NCBI GenBank assembly: GCA_963725415.1
Contig: CAVRZY010000227.1
Coordinates: 1 to 64,000, forward strand
Source: CAVRZY01 sp963725415
GTDB taxonomy: Bacteria; Acidobacteriota; Terriglobia; Bryobacterales; Bryobacteraceae
DNA: 64,000 nt
Reading direction: 5' to 3'
Each line of letters opens with the position of its first letter. Position 1 is the first letter of the stretch. A program made the position numbers and the translations under genes. The notes beneath the pieces were generated by a model. The model was not told where the DNA came from and did not search any database. It saw only the letters and a program-made list of their open reading frames with translations. Of this stretch, positions 18,073 through 28,083 are shown piece by piece.

Positions 18073-18666
18073 ATGTCTCCAACACAGTCCGTCGTTCGAG
18101 TGTGCCGGGGGCTCTGCGGAGCCTTGTTGCTGTTCTGCCCGCCGGTGATCCGGGCGCAGGCCGGCGGGATCGCGCCGGAATGGGAGGTCCGCAAGAACCT
18201 GGAAGCCCTGGCCGCCCACAGCCAGCGCCTCGAACCCATTCTCGACCAGATCCGGCCTCAGGAATGGATCAGCCAGGGCGCGCCGGAGGCTTACATCGCG
18301 CAGGTGAAGAACACCCGCGAGCAACTACAGGCCCTGGCCTACTCGGCCGACAAACTGGTCAAGGAACCGGACCGGCTCACGGCGGCATTGGACGCCTTCT
18401 TCCGGATTGAGGCTCTGGAGGCGATGCTGCGCTCGCTGGGCGCTGGGGTTCGCAAGTATCAGAATCCGGCCCTGGCGGATCTGCTCCAGAGCGCGGTGGC
18501 GGAGGGCACAACGCACCGGGAGAAGCTGCGCCAGTACATTGTCGAGCTGGCGGCCGACAGGGAGCAGCAGTTCAAGGCGGTGGACCAGGAAGCACAGCGC
18601 TGCCGCGCCATCCTCTCGCGGCAGCCTGCCGCCAAAAGCGAGCGCAAGAACCAGGAGCACCGATGA
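18073..18666 (+). CDS. Secreted helical protein of unknown function
   Basis: A 197-residue protein with a signal peptide (CGALLLFCPPVIRAQ, about residue 29). The mature part is almost wholly alpha-helical by composition, with heptad-like stretches (VRKNLEALAAHSQRLEPILD, later HREKLRQYIVELAADREQQF) suggesting a coiled coil or helical bundle. I recognise no named domain. Its stop codon overlaps the start of the 55-residue Cys-rich gene (ATGA), so the two are probably made together. Confidence 0.65.
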   Translation: MSPTQSVVRVCRGLCGALLLFCPPVIRAQAGGIAPEWEVRKNLEALAAHSQRLEPILDQIRPQEWISQGAPEAYIAQVKNTREQLQALAYSADKLVKEPDRLTAALDAFFRIEALEAMLRSLGAGVRKYQNPALADLLQSAVAEGTTHREKLRQYIVELAADREQQFKAVDQEAQRCRAILSRQPAAKSERKNQEHR

Positions 18667-18830
18667 CCGAGGCCCGCACCTTCACGTGCAGCATCTGCGG
18701 CGAGCCTTCCACGGAAATCTGCGTCTACTGCACCAAGGACGCCTGCCAGAACCATCTCTGCGGGAAGTGTTCCCGTTGCAGCGATTGCTGCGAGTGCGAG
18801 GTGCCCCTGGAGCCTCACCCGGCTTCTTGA
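18663..18830 (+). CDS. 55-residue Cys-rich zinc-binding-type protein
   Basis: Small gene starting ATGA over the stop of the preceding gene. It encodes MTEARTFTCSICGEPSTEIC and continues to end in PLEPHPAS. Eleven cysteines and one histidine lie in C-x2-C, C-x2-C, C-x4-H-x-C-x2-C-x2-C-x2-CC-x-C spacing, like a B-box or cross-brace double zinc site. There is no signal peptide, so it should be cytoplasmic although its coupled upstream partner is secreted. Coding is supported by the overlap and by the dense metal-ligand pattern. Function is unknown. Confidence 0.65.
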   Translation: MTEARTFTCSICGEPSTEICVYCTKDACQNHLCGKCSRCSDCCECEVPLEPHPAS

Positions 18831-18847
18831 TTGGTTGAGGGGGATGT

Positions 18848-21800
18848 ATGCGTTGGGTGTTCCTGTTCTTCTCGTTCACATTGGCGGCCGCTGGGGCGGC
18901 GGATGATCGGGAGCTGCTGCTCAATCCCAAGGCATTGGGGGCCCGACCGGCGGCGGAGAGCGCACAGCAACTCGGTAAGAGTTTCGTGGATCCACCGGCG
19001 GAGTATCGGTCGATGCCGCTGTGGGTTTGGAACGACGAGCTGGCGTGGCCGCGGCTGCGGGAGCAACTCGGCCAGTTCAAGCGGCAGGGGATGGGCGGGG
19101 TGTTCGTGCACCCCCGGCCCGGGTTGATGACCGAGTACCTGGGGGAGGAATGGTTCCGCCTGTGGCGACTTTCGCTGGAAGAGGGGAAGCGGCTGGGCCT
19201 CTTCGTGAACATCTACGACGAGAACAGCTATCCTTCGGGCTTTGCTGGCGGCCACGTGCCGTCGCGGGCACCGGATACGGCCTCGCAATTCGTCCAGCCG
19301 GAACTGAACCTGCCACCCGGTCGCGTGCCCTGGACGGCAGCGGAAACCGTGGCTGTGTTTGTCTACGAGAAAAGCGCCAGCGGCGTCGGGTCGGCCAGGA
19401 GAGTCCACAGCAGTGCCGAGATCCCTGCGGGAAGCTCGGTAATGGTCTTTCGTCTTCGCCGAGCCAGCGGGAATCCCTGGACGGCCGGCTTCCCTTACGT
19501 CGATCTGACCAACCCAGAGACGGCGCGCCACTTCATCGAAACCACGTTTGAAGCGTACCGGAAGCGGATCGGCGCGGAGTTCGGCAAGACGGTCCGGTGG
19601 ACCTTCGACGACGAACCGCTGATTGCCACCGGGGGCGCCTACGACCAGGCTCAGCTCGCGCTGCCGCTGAGCTACAACACCCTAACCGAGTTCCGCAAGC
19701 GCTGCCGTTACGATCTGGCGGACAACCTGCCCTCTCTGTATTGGGACGTGGGCGACTTCCACAAAGTGAGGTTCGACTACTGGCAGACACTGCACGATCT
19801 GTGGAAAGAGAATTACTTCCGCCCCATCTTTCAGTGGTGCGACCGAAACAATCTCCGCTTCACCGGTCACCCGATGGAGCACGAGTGGCCGTACCCTTGG
19901 ATCACGCCCGCCAATGGCTCGATGCACGCCTACGAACACGCGCCCGGCATCGACATGCTGGAGGGGACCAACCTCCGCCTGCGGGGCGCCGACCCGCACA
20001 TGCTGTTCACGATCAAGGAAATGGCCAGCGTTTCGCATCAGTTGGGGCGGCGGGCCTTCTGTGAGGCCTACGGCGTGGCGGGCTGGGACAGCACCTTCGA
20101 GCACTACAAGCGCTTCGGCGATTGGCTGATGGTGCACGGCATCGACTTCATGAACCAGCACCTGGCGTTCGCCACCGTGCGCGGCGCCAGAAAGCGCGAT
20201 CACCCGCAAAGTTTCAGCGACGTCTCGCCCTGGTGGTCCTATTACAAGCTGCACGGGGATCACCTGGGGCGCGTGAGCTACATGCTGAGCCGCGGGGAGG
20301 CTCGCAACCGCATCCTGCTGCTGGAGGCCACCACGAGTGGATTCCTGTGGGCGCGGCGGGGGCGGCCACGCCGGAGCTGGAAAAGATGCGCCAGGATAAC
20401 GCCGAACTGATCCAGGCGCTGGCCGACCGCCAGATGGATTTCGACCTGGGCGACGAATACATGCTCGAGTGGTTTGGCAAGGTAGAGGGCCGCAAGCTGG
20501 TCATCGGACGGGCAGCCTACGATCTGGTAGTCTGGCCCGAGAACATGGTCAACGTGCGGCACGAGACGGTTCCACTGCTGGAGAAATTCCTGGCAGCCGG
20601 GGGCCAGATCCTGGCGTTGTCGCCGCCGACGGCGTACGTGGACGGCAGGCCGGATCGGAGGGTGAAGGCGCTGGCTGAGCGGTACGCAACCGAGTGGCAC
20701 TCCGTTTCCGGGGCGACCCAGTTACTGCCTGAGATTGCCAACAAGCTCAAACCGCGCGTGAGTTTCGACAAAGCGCTGCCGCAGGGTGTGGGATTTGCGG
20801 AACGGTTCCTCGAGAACGGAGAGCGGGTGCTTTTCTTCGCCAACACCGGTCTGAAGCCTGTGGTGGCCCGCGCCACCCTCGAGGGCGGCGGGCTGGAGGC
20901 CTGGGATACGGTCACGGGGAAGATCTCGATGGCAGGCCACGCCCCTGCCCTACCTTCCGGAACGCTGAGCTTCGATCTGGAGTTGCCGCCGGCTGGATCG
21001 CAGTTGTTCGTGGTCAAGAAATCCGGCTCGTTCGGGCCTGCGAAACAGGAGGCGCCTTTCACCCGCCTGGAGCCGCGCGACTGGAGGATCGCCCCGAATG
21101 CCCCGAACGTTCTGGTTCTGGACTACTGCGACCTGGCAGTCGCGGGAACCGAATACCGCGACGTGAATACCTGGCGGGCCAATTGGACGATTTGGCAGGC
21201 GCACGGGTTCGAGCGGCCGGCCTGGGACAACGCGGTGCAGTTCAAGACGCGGACTTTCGACCGGAACCATTTCTCTAGCGGCTTCGAAGCGGCGTTCCGA
21301 TTTGAAGTGATCGATGCGGCGGCTTTGGGGAATCTCAAGCTGGCCGTCGAGATGCCGGAGCTCTATCGGGTCACGCTGAACGGGAGCCCGCTGAAGTACG
21401 AGAGCGCGCCCCGCTGGCTGGATCCCCACATCCGCACCGTGGCCATCGGCAGGTGGGCCAGGGTTGGCGAAAACGTTGTCAAGATCGCGGGCCAGCCATT
21501 CAGCGTCCGCATGGAACTCGAGAACATCTATTTGCGCGGAAACTTCGCAGTGCTGCCAGCGCCGAAAGGATTCCGGCTGGCCGCGCCGGCAAAGCTGGGG
21601 TTCGGGTCCTGGGCCAAGCAAGGATTCCCCTTCTACGGGGACGCGGTGAGCTACCAGACCGAAGTGGAGGCGCCGGCGGGCGCAGAAAAGCTGCGGGTCG
21701 AGTTGGGATCGTGGGAAGGCAGCCTGGCTGAGGTGCTGCTGGATGGGCGGCAGGTGGCGGTGCTGGGGTGGCAGCCTTATGTGGCGGAATTCCCGGTTTC

Positions 21801-22011
21801 CGCCGGAAAGCACACAGTGGCAGTACGGGTTATCTCGACTCCGCGCAACGTATTCGGTCCGTTTCACAATCGCGCCAAGCCGCGCATGCGGGCCTGGCCG
21901 GCAGCCTGGGCGGACTTTCCGGAGCGGCAACCGGCGGGTTCCGACTACGACGTGCTGGACTACGGCTTGATGGCGCCTCCGGCAATCGCGGTAGCAGGCG
22001 CCGCTCGCTGA
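18848..22011 (+). CDS. Secreted glycoside hydrolase, GH106-like (frameshifted)
   Basis: About 1,050 residues after correcting one frameshift near 20346-20365, in a G-rich string after GFLW. It has a signal peptide (VFLFFSFTLAAAGAA). The N-terminal barrel region has MPLWVWNDELAWPRLREQL and GMGGVFVHPRPGLMTEYLG, as in GH106-related alpha-L-rhamnosidases and their relatives. WTFDDEPL and FTGHPMEHEWPYPW are further conserved-looking acidic stretches. The C-terminal 300 residues hold a GH2-type jelly-roll (LYRVTLNGSPLKYES, WARVGENVVKIAG). The substrate is not provable here; plant or microbial rhamnose-containing glycans are a guess. It runs convergently into the tad genes. Confidence 0.65.
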
Positions 22012-22014
22012 CGC

Positions 22015-22045
22015 TCGCGGCTCAGAAGCGCTTTCCGAGCCGCGA
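22015..22045. terminator. Hairpin between convergent genes
   Basis: TCGCGGCTC at 22015-22023 pairs exactly with GAGCCGCGA at 22037-22045, 13-base loop, between the stop codons of the glycosidase (22011) and the TadE-like gene (22067). There is no T-run, so a role as bidirectional terminator is only likely from position. Confidence 0.4.
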
Positions 22046-22066
22046 CCGTCAGGTAGCAGCATCTCT

Positions 22067-22516
22067 TCAGTCGGTAGCTCCCAGGCTCTCGATCGGCATG
22101 ACAGCTCGGAAGACCGGGTTCAAGGAGCGCCCCGCCAGCAAGGGGGAGAGGAAGGTGAAGGGGTAGCTGGAGATTCGCACCTCGATGCGGTCGTCGGCCG
22201 TGCCCTGGTCGTAGCGGGTGACGGTGACCATCGCGGGCCTCAGGCCGAACAAGCCCGGCGGATCGCCCGGTGGCGCCGTGGGGCTGTTGTACAGCACCAT
22301 GTTTCGTATCTGCTGGGCATCATAGGTATGCACTACGGCATAGCGGACGCCGGCGCGCACTCTTTCCCGGAACGTCTGGTGGAAGAACAGCAACTGCCCC
22401 ATATCGAAGACCCCAATAATCGTGATCAGCAGCAGCAGCAGGACCAACCCCGACTCCAAGACACTCCCGCCTTTTCTGCTGCGCCAGCTTCGATTCTCCT
22501 CTGTGCGATTGTCCAT
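22067..22516 (-). CDS. TadE-like pseudopilin
   Basis: A 149-residue protein with the TadE layout: a short basic N-terminus (RSRKGGSVLESGL), one long hydrophobic helix (VLLLLLITIIGVFDMGQLLF), then RERVRAGVRYAVVH and an extracytoplasmic tail. TadE-type proteins are minor pseudopilins of the Flp/Tad pilus. It is the third gene in an operon with a second TadE-like and a TadG-like gene. The main tad machinery (tadA, tadB, tadC, cpaE, rcpA) is not in the window. Confidence 0.8.
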   Translation of the reverse strand: MDNRTEENRSWRSRKGGSVLESGLVLLLLLITIIGVFDMGQLLFFHQTFRERVRAGVRYAVVHTYDAQQIRNMVLYNSPTAPPGDPPGLFGLRPAMVTVTRYDQGTADDRIEVRISSYPFTFLSPLLAGRSLNPVFRAVMPIESLGATD

Positions 22517-22538
22517 GCCGGACTCCTATCCCACCGCC

Positions 22539-22973
22539 TTACGTCTTGTACGATCCCAGGTACAGAACTGTCACTCGGGGCTTGTTGGTGAAAGCGTAGT
22601 TGTGGAAGATCGCGTTGACGGTGTAACTGCTAATGCCCACCGTAATGGTCTGCGGAACGCCAGATGCGTCGGCGGTCCAGATAACGCTGACTTGGCCGGT
22701 GCTCAAGCCAGGGGCCAGGGGAGTGCCGCCACCCGTGGGCGAGCCGTAGACCACCATGTTCTTCACCTGGTTGACGAAGGTGTGGCCGGGTGAGTCAAAA
22801 TCGACCCGAGCCGCGTAGTGGGCTCCTTCGGTAACCGCGTTGGCCAGACTGTTGTAGACATACATCGAATAACCGAACTGAAACACGCCCGAGAACACCG
22901 TCCACAGCAGAGTGAAGCTCAGTGCGAACTCCAGGATGGCGTTGCCGCGCTGGCTGAGTGGTCTGGGTTTCAC
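22539..22973 (-). CDS. TadE-like pseudopilin
   Basis: A 144-residue TadE-like protein: RGNAILEFALSFTLLWTVF, with the glutamate five residues into the hydrophobic helix as in pseudopilins, then FQFGYSMYVYNSLANAVTEGA. It shares a pattern (VVYGSPTGGG / VLYNSPTAPPG) with the next gene downstream, so the two probably arose by duplication. It lies 22 bp before that gene and 9 bp after the TadG-like gene. Confidence 0.82.
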   Translation of the reverse strand: MKPRPLSQRGNAILEFALSFTLLWTVFSGVFQFGYSMYVYNSLANAVTEGAHYAARVDFDSPGHTFVNQVKNMVVYGSPTGGGTPLAPGLSTGQVSVIWTADASGVPQTITVGISSYTVNAIFHNYAFTNKPRVTVLYLGSYKT

Positions 22974-22982
22974 GCTTGCCTC

Positions 22983-24068
22983 CTAACGAAAGAGCTTCAC
23001 CTTGTAGAGGCCCGTGGTGGTTGCGGCGGCTTTTCGCTTGCCCGAGAGCAGCACCGGGCCGACGTATTCGGCGCAGCAGGGCTTGTTGTTGTTGCCGCAA
23101 GCATCGGGTGGCAGGAAAAACCCGGCGAAGCCCACCACCCGGGCCGGGTCGCCTCGATCATTGACCGGCGCGACCAACAGCCGCCGACCGTTACCGTTAT
23201 AAGTGCTGTAGGTTGAGGAGCTGGTGTCCGTATCCTGATTGAAGCGCTCGTCAACAGCGGGACCCACGTGCTTGTTGCCCGGAACCATGTCGATGAGGCT
23301 GCCCACGGTGAGTGGTTCGGCAAGGCTGTAGTCGTTGTTGACGATGGCGTCGTGCAGGGCTGAGTTCCCGTTGCCCTGGCCTACGTCGATGTAGCCTCGG
23401 TCGCTGGAGCCTCCTCCGGGCGTGAAGCCCACGTCTCCCGGGCAGCTTCCACCCGGTTTGCTGCGCTGCCCCGGTGGGGCCCACTTCAGGGTGTACTTCT
23501 GCCCCAGGGTGAACCCGAAATTCGGGTCGGCCGGGTCGTGAGCGTCCGGAGAAAAAGGCGCCCCGCCTTCACCCACCGAAGTCTCCGATCCCTGGCCAGC
23601 CACCGCCGTGGCACTGACGTTCTGGGTTCCCGAGACGCCCGGCAGAATGCCGAGAAAATACAGGGGAACCTGTGCCGTCACTGTCACTCGGACGAAGCGA
23701 TATCCGGTCGCAGTCCCGGGATTGGAAAGGTAGGTACCATCGAACGTCTGGGCGAAGGATGATTGCACGTTGGAAACGGTCTTAGTGGAAAAGTCCCATT
23801 TGTTTACGACGCTGCCTGCCACCGGCCCAGTACTGGCGACGGTGCTGGCGTTGTTGAGACCCTGGGTAGTCCCATCCAACTCGTAAGACGCAGCCAGCGC
23901 TGCCGAATCCACAAAAGCCTGCAATTCGTTCTTGACGATGTAGAGCCGGCCCAGGTCCGAAGCCAGCCCCAGCATGCCGATCATGGCGGGCAGGCTGACG
24001 ACCACCAGCAGCAGAGTCGAGCCCCGCTGCTTGTGGCCACACCCATCCCCGGGGTTACGGCGGTTCAT
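22983..24068 (-). CDS. TadG-like pilus-assembly protein
   Basis: A 361-residue protein starting with the TadG_N (Flp_E-like) helix: RGSTLLLVVVSLPAMIGMLG, then ASDLGRLYIVKNELQAFVDS and AALAASYELDGT. A large extracytoplasmic part follows, including CPGDVGFTPGGGSSDRGYID and a cysteine-bearing segment GNNNKPCCAEYVG. Relatives with this layout are usually annotated as TadG or as membrane proteins with a Flp-pilus N-domain. It is first in a three-gene operon with two TadE-like genes. Confidence 0.78.
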   Translation of the reverse strand: MNRRNPGDGCGHKQRGSTLLLVVVSLPAMIGMLGLASDLGRLYIVKNELQAFVDSAALAASYELDGTTQGLNNASTVASTGPVAGSVVNKWDFSTKTVSNVQSSFAQTFDGTYLSNPGTATGYRFVRVTVTAQVPLYFLGILPGVSGTQNVSATAVAGQGSETSVGEGGAPFSPDAHDPADPNFGFTLGQKYTLKWAPPGQRSKPGGSCPGDVGFTPGGGSSDRGYIDVGQGNGNSALHDAIVNNDYSLAEPLTVGSLIDMVPGNKHVGPAVDERFNQDTDTSSSTYSTYNGNGRRLLVAPVNDRGDPARVVGFAGFFLPPDACGNNNKPCCAEYVGPVLLSGKRKAAATTTGLYKVKLFR

Positions 24069-24213
24069 AGATCACGCCTCCTCACTTAGAATTGTAAGGA
24101 CGTTAGGCGCGGTTTCCGATTGGGGAATCTACGTAGTTGGCCCGGTATTTGTGCTTGGCAGGCCCACTAAAAGCGCCTACGACCGGCCTAAGCGCTGGGG
24201 CCGCATTGGCGCC

Positions 24214-25126
24214 TCACGCCATGGCGATGATCTTATCGACCGTGGCGGAGAGTTTCTTGAGCTGGTCCGGGTCGTTGGGATTGTGGCCGATCTCGGGGCA
24301 CACCCAGCCCCGGTAGCCCACTTTGACCAGCGCCGCCATGACTCCCTTCCAGTTCACGTCACCCTCCAGCAGGTCCACGAAGCGGCCCTGCTCGGCGCGC
24401 GCCGAGAGCTTGTAATCCTTCAGGTGGACGCGCTTGAGGCGCGGGCCCAGCGTCAGGATCCAGTCCTCGGGGTAGCCGAACTGCATCACGTTGCCGATGT
24501 CGAACTGGGCCTGCACCCAGGGGCTGTTGAACTGATCCACGAAAGCGCGCATCTCCAGCGGGCTGACCAGGAACTTGTTCCAGACGTTCTCGGGCGCCAG
24601 GATCACTTGGGCCTGAGCGGCGAAGGGAATCAGCTTTTTCATCTCGGCGGTGATGCGGTTCCAGGAGTCCTCGTAGCCGATCTGAAACCGCGCGCCCTGC
24701 CCCAGGCGGCCCGGGACGATCAGCATGGCGCCGCAATCGAGGCTATGGGCGATCTCCAGAGCCCGCTTGACACCGTCCACACCCCGGGCGCGCACCGCCG
24801 GATCTGGGTCGTTGAGCCAGTTCGAGGACAGCGGCTCGGAGGCCCACAGGCAGACCATGGCGATCCCCTGCTCGCGGGCCGTCGCGTGGATGCGCTTCAA
24901 CTCCTCGGCAGTGGATTTCAAGTTGATCTCGCCGCCCACAGGAATCTCGATCCCGTCAAACCCGGCGGCCTTGGCCCGCTGGAAGCACTCGCCCAGCGGC
25001 ATCCGGTTGGGAAAAATGTTTGAGCAGACCCCCTTTCTGAAACCGGGCGTCTGAACTTTGGGAAGAAACGGCACGGCCCGCCAGAGCCGCGCCCGCTGCG
25101 ACCGCTCCAAACTCTCTGCGATTCAT
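24214..25126 (-). CDS. Tat-exported sugar phosphate isomerase/epimerase (AP endonuclease 2-like), frameshifted
   Basis: TIM-barrel sugar isomerase/epimerase: KGVCSNIFPNRMPLGECF, AGFDGIEIPVGGEIN, LAPENVW, QAQFDIGNVM and RVHLKDYK are the conserved strands with metal ligands. From the ATG at 25126 the first frame reads MNRREFGAVAAGAALAGRAV, a clear twin-arginine signal. The barrel is in the next frame, so one base is wrong near 25075-25090. Without the correction the protein would start at a TTG inside the signal (near 25110). Corrected length is about 303 residues. Its ATG overlaps the corrected stop of the enolase-superfamily gene (ATGA), indicating an operon. Confidence 0.8.
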
Positions 25127-26315
25127 AATTGCCTCGCAGCCGATTCTATCACGTCAGCGCTGATTCCGTTCGCCCCTCGCGTCTCTCCCAGCCCGGCCTG
25201 AACAGGGGGATGACGTTTTCCCGGCTGGTAGGGGTGCTTCAGGATCTCTTCGATGTTCAGGTCGATACCCAGCCCGGGGCGCTCCGGGAACCAATGTAGC
25301 CGTTGACCACTTCAACCGGGTGGGTGACGATTTCCTTCTCCCAGGGCTCGTTGAATTCGTCGAAGAATTCGTGCATGAAGAAATTGGGGAGCGAGGCGTT
25401 GAGCTGCACGCAGGCCGCCGAGCAGACCGGCCCCTGGGCGCAATGCGGGGCCATCATGCCGTAGTGCGCGTCCACCATATCGGCAAGCTTGCGGGTGGCG
25501 AAAAGGCCGCCCAAATTCAGAAGCTCCGGCTGCAAGATGTTCACCGCCTCGTACTTGAGCAGCTCGGCGAACTGCTGCTTGGAGGACAGGTTCTCCCCGG
25601 TTGCGATGGGAACCGGGCTGCGGCGAGCCACCTCGACCATGGCGCGGACGTTGGCGTGATGCACCGGTTCCTCGAACCAGGCTGGGCGGAACGGGTGCAT
25701 GGCCTGGGCCAGTTGGACGGCCGTGGCCACGCTGAAGCGGCAATGCCCCTCCACCAGCAGATCCACCGCAGGCCCCACGGCCTGGCGCACCGCGCGGATG
25801 ATGTCGATCGACAGGTCGAACTCGTAGGGAGTCAGCATCCGCCAGTTGTGCCCGAAGGGGTCGAATTTTAATGCCGTGTAGCCCCGCGCCGCCACCGCCT
25901 GGGCTTTCTCGCCGTAGCTTTCCGGCGTGCGCGGCCCACGGTACCAGCCGTTCGCGTAGGCGCGCAGCTTCTCGTGACAGCGTCCCCCCATCAGGTTGTA
26001 CACGGGTTGCCCGCAGGCCTTGCCGATAATGTCCCAGCAGGCAATCTCGATGGCGGCCACGGCGCACATGTGGATTTGGGCGCCGTCGGTGTAGACGTCG
26101 CGGATCAGCCGCTGGGAGATGGTTTCGATCTGGAACGGATCCAGCCCCACGACCAGCGGCTTTAGTTCGTGGATCGCAGTTTCTACCGTTTTCGCGAAGT
26201 AGTTGAGGGTGCCCTCGCCAATCCCGTAGAGACCTTCGTCGGTGGAGACCTTCGTAAACAGCCAGTTCTTCCAGGGGTTCCCTGCGATGTAAGTGTCAAT
26301 GGCGGTGATTTTCAT
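25123..26315 (-). CDS. Mandelate racemase/enolase-superfamily sugar-acid dehydratase, frameshifted at the 3' end
   Basis: Enolase-superfamily enzyme with N-terminal capping domain (VSTDEGLYGIGEG) and barrel. YTALKFDPFG carries the K-x-D catalytic motif, VDLLVEGHCRF and FEEPVHHAN the metal ligands, and PIATGENLSSK the late one. This fits a galactonate/gluconate-type dehydratase subgroup, though the substrate is not provable. The uncorrected frame ends at 25257 (GSRSAPGWVST). With one base added in the TTCCC run near 25287 it continues PERPGLGIDLNIEEILKHPY to a stop at 25123, overlapping the next ATG. Corrected length is 397 residues, normal for the family. Confidence 0.85.
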
Positions 26316-26377
26316 CGTCTCCCATTATAAGAGGCAGCCTGTGCCGGCCATTCGGTGAGAAAATCGTAAGTGCTGTC

Positions 26378-27022
26378 ATGTTCACCGGCATTATCGAGGA
26401 ACTAGGACGAGTAGAAAGCCTCCAGTCGCGCCCCGCCGGGGCCCGGCTGGAGATGGGCTGTCAGCAGGTGCTCAGCGATCTCCAGCAAGGCGCCAGCGTG
26501 GCTGTCAATGGCGCATGCCTGACGGCGGTTGACATTCGCCCGAACTCGTTCTCGGCAGACATCGCGCCGGAGAGCTTGCGGCTGACCAATCTGGGCGATC
26601 TGCGCGCGGGATCGCTGGTCAATCTCGAACGGGCGCTTTCTCCGGGCGGGCGCCTGGGCGGGCACCTGGTCCAGGGGCACATCGACGGCACTGGTGAGTT
26701 TCTGGCCCTGGAGCCCCTGGGAGAGGGTGACTGGTGGCTGAAAGTCCGCATCCCGCGCGAGCTGGATCGCTACATCGTGCTGAAAGGCTCCATTGCCATT
26801 GACGGGATCAGCCTGACCGTGGCGGAACTGGACGGCGATGTGCTCTCAGTCGCCATCATCCCCCACACCTACCGCAGCACCGCCTTGCACACCCGCCGGC
26901 CCGGCGACCGCATGAACCTGGAGTGCGACATCCTGGCCAAATACGTCGAGAAACTCCTGGGCCCCTGGCGCGCGAGCGCGCCCAGGCTGACGCTGGAGAA
27001 CCTGCGGGAACTGGGGTACTAA
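26378..27022 (+). CDS. ribE: Riboflavin synthase alpha chain
   Basis: Catalyses dismutation of two 6,7-dimethyl-8-ribityllumazine molecules to riboflavin. The 214-residue protein has the two lumazine-binding repeats: MFTGIIEELGRVESLQ with VNGACLTAVD, and GHLVQGHIDGTGEFL with KGSIAIDGISLTVAEL. It ends MNLECDILAKYVEKLL. It stands alone, divergent from the enolase-superfamily gene. No FMN riboswitch is visible in the 62-bp gap. The frame is intact. Confidence 0.95.
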   Translation: MFTGIIEELGRVESLQSRPAGARLEMGCQQVLSDLQQGASVAVNGACLTAVDIRPNSFSADIAPESLRLTNLGDLRAGSLVNLERALSPGGRLGGHLVQGHIDGTGEFLALEPLGEGDWWLKVRIPRELDRYIVLKGSIAIDGISLTVAELDGDVLSVAIIPHTYRSTALHTRRPGDRMNLECDILAKYVEKLLGPWRASAPRLTLENLRELGY

Positions 27023-27050
27023 GACAACAGTCGCCGGATGGCCAGACGGT

Positions 27051-28004
27051 TCAATGACTCAGTTCCGCGGCGATTTCGGCTGCCACCCGGCGGGCTTCTT
27101 CGAGCGAGCCTCTCTCAAAGCTGATGGCCCCGACTCGCGGATGGCCTCCCCCGCCGTAGCGCTCGCAAATAGTCGCCAGGTTGTGCTTGAAAGGCACCGG
27201 CGCCCAGGGGTTCGAACCCACCGAGACTTTGGTCCGAAAGCTCGACACGCTCACTGAAACCGTGTAGGCCGAATCGGGAAAAAGATGGTAGGGAATGAAC
27301 TTGTTGTAGCCTTCCAGGTCGTAATCGATGAGATCGAAGAACACCACCCCACGATTGCACACGGCCTGGTTGCGGATGACGTCGATGGAATGGAGGTGCT
27401 GTTCGTAGAGCGGCCCGTAGGCCTGCTGAACCTCCGCATCCAGGACGATCTCCTCGAGCGTTTGATGCCGCATCAAGCGAATGATCCTCTGGACCGGCTC
27501 GGAGCCCTGGACACCCTCGATGACCAGCACCAGTCTCATGGCCGGGGTGGCCAGATCGACCGCCGTCTTGGCATCCGGATACTGCGCTCCGTCGATGATG
27601 TCGGCCCAGGCCACCAGCTCGGCCAAGTCGGGGGCTTCGAAGCCCCATTTCTCGCGGGTCTTGGTGGCGATGAAATTCGTGCAGGAACGGAAAGTGGGGT
27701 CGTACATCTTTTTCTCGCTCCGTTCCTTTTGGAAATGCTCTGCGTCCTCGGGCCGCAAGAATGCGCTTTGATGGTGATCGAACCACCAGGTCAGACGCGG
27801 GTCCGGCGAATACTTGAAATCGACGATGGCGTTTTCATGCCCATCGAACATGCCGTCCTCGAACAACTGGGTGGCCTTGTGGGCCAGGCCCGTGAAGAAG
27901 AACTCGGCGCCCGGATGGAACTTCGCCTCCAGGAAGCGCGTGAAAAACGCCGCCGCGGCTGCGCCGTCAAAACAGTGGTCGTGATAGAGCACTCGGACCC
28001 GCAT
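27051..28004 (-). CDS. DHH/DHHA1-family phosphoesterase
   Basis: A 317-residue protein of the DHH superfamily (exopolyphosphatase, oligoribonuclease and cyclic-dinucleotide phosphodiesterase types). It shows YHDHCFDGAAAAAFF (motif I, D-x-D-G variant), AIVDFKYSPDP, TWWFDHHQSAF (motif III) and a DHHA1-type ICERYGGGGHPRVGA near the end. It lacks the DRTGLL-type spacing of NrnA and looks closer to the exopolyphosphatase-related group found in varied bacteria. The ATG at 28004 is chosen because upstream codons show no family likeness. The precise substrate is unknown. Confidence 0.78.
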   Translation of the reverse strand: MRVRVLYHDHCFDGAAAAAFFTRFLEAKFHPGAEFFFTGLAHKATQLFEDGMFDGHENAIVDFKYSPDPRLTWWFDHHQSAFLRPEDAEHFQKERSEKKMYDPTFRSCTNFIATKTREKWGFEAPDLAELVAWADIIDGAQYPDAKTAVDLATPAMRLVLVIEGVQGSEPVQRIIRLMRHQTLEEIVLDAEVQQAYGPLYEQHLHSIDVIRNQAVCNRGVVFFDLIDYDLEGYNKFIPYHLFPDSAYTVSVSVSSFRTKVSVGSNPWAPVPFKHNLATICERYGGGGHPRVGAISFERGSLEEARRVAAEIAAELSH

Positions 28005-28083
28005 AGGGCAAAGCTCTCCAGATTGCCTCAAAACGGGTGCACATTGCAACCTGCCCCGGGGAATCCGCACGAAAATCGTGGAT

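Noticed and set aside
26316..26377. FMN riboswitch before ribE
   Set aside because: The gap is 62 bp, too short for the aptamer, and shows none of its conserved AGGAUAU-type strings.
27203..27220. GGGGTTCGAACCC, resembling a tRNA T-arm
   Set aside because: It lies inside the DHH phosphoesterase coding sequence and no acceptor stem or anticodon arm surrounds it.
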